This document shows, one piece after another, positions 62,582 to 64,000 of a DNA stretch of 64,000 bases. The DNA is from Notoacmeibacter sp. (lineage in GTDB: Bacteria > Pseudomonadota > Alphaproteobacteria > Rhizobiales > Rhizobiaceae). Each line of letters opens with the position of its first letter. Position 1 is the first letter of the stretch. The position numbers and the translations under genes are program-made. Location: contig JAIOIW010000031.1 in assembly GCA_019912385.1 (NCBI GenBank), positions 140,994 to 204,993 of the forward strand, in the 5' to 3' direction. The notes under the pieces were generated by a model. The model was not told the origin of the DNA. It ran no database searches and was given only the letters and a program-made list of their open reading frames with translations.

Positions 62582-62666
62582 GGAGGGGTGTCCGAGTGGT
62601 TAAAGGAGACGGACTGTAAATCCGTTCGCTATGCGTACGCTGGTTCGAATCCAGCCCCCTCCACCA
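62582..62666 (+). tRNA. tRNA-Tyr (anticodon GTA)
   Basis: The acceptor stem GGAGGGG pairs with CCCCTCC; the anticodon loop CTGTAAA carries GTA at 62616-62618; the T-arm is GCTGG-TTCGAAT-CCAGC. A long variable arm makes it class II, as for tRNA-Tyr. The CCA end is encoded (62664-62666). Confidence 0.95.
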
Positions 62667-62687
62667 CCGACCCGGCAAGCGAGCCAT

Positions 62688-62761
62688 GCGGGTATAGCTC
62701 AATGGTAGAGCAGCAGCCTTCCAAGCTGAATATGCGGGTTCGATTCCCGCTACCCGCTCCA
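62688..62761 (+). tRNA. tRNA-Gly (anticodon TCC)
   Basis: The acceptor stem GCGGGTA pairs with TACCCGC; the anticodon loop CTTCCAA carries TCC at 62720-62722; the T-arm is GCGGG-TTCGATT-CCCGC. The CCA end is encoded. It lies 21 bp after tRNA-Tyr and upstream of tuf, a common alphaproteobacterial order interrupted here by an EamA-family gene. Confidence 0.95.
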
Positions 62762-62827
62762 GATATCGCAGGATTTCCGGCACGGAATCGCATAAGGGTC
62801 TTCTCGCTGTGACCCGGCGATTGGGTC

Positions 62828-63745
62828 ATGCCTCCCGCCCTTGAGAATGTTTCCGCGGACCCCCCCATGCCGTTCAAGCACGTCGCACTTGCCGTTGTCG
62901 TCACCGCCATCTGGGGCTTCAACTTCGTCGTGATCCGCCTCGGGCTGGGCAGCGTGCCGCCTCTGCTGCTGGCCGCCCTGCGCTTCATGGTAGCGGCCTT
63001 GCCGGTGTTCTTCCTGCCGCGCCCCAATATCCCCATCTCCAGGATGATGGCGATCGGACTGACGTTGTTCGTTGGCCAGTTCGCCTTCCTGTTTCCCGCC
63101 ATGAAGCTCGGCATGCCGCCGGGGCTGGCATCCGTGACGCTCCAGTCGCAGGCTTTTTTCACCATTCTGTTCGCGGCCGCTGCGCTGGGTGAAATCCCCC
63201 GTCCGCGGCAGATCGGCGGCGCGGTCATTGCCGCCCTCGGGCTCGGCGCCATCGCCCTGACCGTCGGCGGCGCGTTCACCTGGATCGGTCTTGGCCTGAC
63301 CCTGGCGTCAGCGGCGAGCTGGGCCACCGGCAACGTGCTGATGCGCTCGGCGGGCAAGGCCGACATGTTGCCGATGATCGTATGGCTGTGCCTGTTTCCA
63401 CCATTGCCGCTGCTGGCCTTGTCGCTGGCTTTCGAAGGCGGACCGGCGATATACGCAGCACTGACAGGTTTCACCGCGCTCGGCGTCGGCTCGGTTCTCT
63501 ATCTGGCGATCCCGACGACGCTTGTCGGCTTCGGCATCTGGGGATTCCTGCTCAAGCACTATCCTGCGTCGACCGTCGCACCATTTTCGCTGCTGGTGCC
63601 GCTGTTTGGAACGGTTTCGGCCTACCTGGTGCTCGGTGAGACCTTCTCGCAGTTGCGCTTTCTCGGCATGACCCTGATCCTTTGCGGCCTGGCAGTCATC
63701 GCCGTGCCCTTGCCCCGCCGGTTTTCAAGGCGGGCGGCCGGCTGA
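62828..63745 (+). CDS. EamA family (DMT) transporter
   Basis: A 305-residue (or 292-residue) inner-membrane protein with about ten hydrophobic segments in two EamA repeats (AIWGFNFVVIRLGLG near the start; GFGIWGFLLKHYPASTVAPFSLL near residue 240). It likely exports or imports a small metabolite such as an amino acid. The second ATG at 62867 (MPFKHVAL) matches family N-termini better; neither start has a strong ribosome site. It sits between tRNA-Gly and tuf. Confidence 0.85.
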   Translation: MPPALENVSADPPMPFKHVALAVVVTAIWGFNFVVIRLGLGSVPPLLLAALRFMVAALPVFFLPRPNIPISRMMAIGLTLFVGQFAFLFPAMKLGMPPGLASVTLQSQAFFTILFAAAALGEIPRPRQIGGAVIAALGLGAIALTVGGAFTWIGLGLTLASAASWATGNVLMRSAGKADMLPMIVWLCLFPPLPLLALSLAFEGGPAIYAALTGFTALGVGSVLYLAIPTTLVGFGIWGFLLKHYPASTVAPFSLLVPLFGTVSAYLVLGETFSQLRFLGMTLILCGLAVIAVPLPRRFSRRAAG

Positions 63746-63859
63746 GCGGATCCCGCGCATCCGGTCCGGACGACAAAAGGGCCTTGTTTTTTTCGGCCTT
63801 TACCGGTAATCGCCGCCCATCCGAAATGAAACCTCTCCAGGTCGCCAAGGGAATGCAAA

Positions 63860-64000
63860 ATGGCAAAAGGTAAATTCGAGCGCACGAAACCGCATGTGAA
63901 CATTGGCACGATTGGTCACGTTGACCATGGCAAGACGTCTCTGACGGCTGCGATCACGAAGTATTTCGGCGAGTTCAAGGCGTATGACCAGATCGACGCT
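63860..64000 (+). CDS. tuf: Elongation factor Tu, N-terminal part (cut by window edge)
   Basis: The first 47 residues of EF-Tu are present ([20 protein letters not shown] then the P-loop [14 protein letters not shown]). EF-Tu delivers aminoacyl-tRNA to the ribosome. The purine-rich site AAGGGAA is upstream. The N-terminal residues, ending with [12 protein letters not shown], closely resemble those of Rhizobiales. The gene continues beyond the window. Confidence 0.97.
   Translation, partial: MAKGKFERTKPHVNIGTIGHVDHGKTSLTAAITKYFGEFKAYDQIDA

Noticed and set aside
63776..63805. Hairpin AAGGGCC/GGCCTTT between the EamA gene and tuf as a terminator
   Set aside because: The stem includes a G-T pair, the T-run is in the loop rather than after the stem, and it lies in a plausible tuf leader. 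It is too weak to call.

Overview
This is a high-GC chromosomal window from an alphaproteobacterium, most likely Hyphomicrobiales (Rhizobiales). The basis is the first 47 residues of EF-Tu at the right edge, the four-subunit sarcosine oxidase, the Anbu proteasome-like cluster and the general gene style. No rRNA, CRISPR array, integrase or insertion sequence was seen.

Layout. 1-5.2 kb: carbon metabolism. It holds the end of a short-chain dehydrogenase, an FAH-family hydrolase and a D-2-hydroxyacid dehydrogenase on the plus strand, then a coupled amidase-malonyl-CoA synthetase pair (matB) on the minus strand. 5.4-12.7 kb (plus): a DUF4202 protein, then a SulP transporter followed by a signal-less cytoplasmic-type SoeABC sulfite dehydrogenase, closed by a bidirectional terminator. 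12.9-26.4 kb (minus): tusA, a dsrE2-like gene and a complete reverse-type dissimilatory sulfite reductase operon read dsrA-B-E-F-H-C-M-K-L-J-O-P-N, ending in a cysteine-free DsrC homologue (rspA-like). 26.9-31.2 kb (plus, divergent from dsrA): a TauD/GBBH-like dioxygenase, two small unknown proteins, siroheme synthase CysG, the Fe-S carrier Mrp and a DUF971 protein. A YeeE/YedE sulfur transporter converges on this unit.

These genes together describe cytoplasmic sulfur oxidation. Sulfur compounds may enter through YeeE/YedE. Sulfane sulfur is relayed by TusA, DsrE2 and DsrEFH to DsrC. DsrAB, with its siroheme from CysG/DsrN, releases sulfite. DsrMKJOP and DsrL handle the electrons. SoeABC oxidises sulfite to sulfate, and the SulP protein is placed to move sulfate. 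Two intergenic regions share a 13-nt motif, and one contains an exact ATTC-N8-GAAT dyad of the kind bound by ArsR-family persulfide sensors (SqrR/BigR type).

32.6-39.7 kb: adenine deaminase, a P-type cation ATPase and an ADP-forming acyl-CoA ligase/GNAT fusion. 39.9-57.3 kb: a probable creatine-utilisation region with creatinase, a PotABCD-type ABC transporter with an unusual permease, an M24 peptidase homologue, an Asp/Glu-racemase-like protein, a dienelactone-hydrolase-like protein, a Lon-like protease with a coupled partner, and sarcosine oxidase soxBDAG. Creatine would go to sarcosine and urea, then to glycine. 57.4-61.4 kb: the Anbu, transglutaminase, alpha-E and ATP-grasp cluster. 61.5-64 kb: rlmB-type methyltransferase, tRNA-Tyr, tRNA-Gly, an EamA transporter and the start of tuf.
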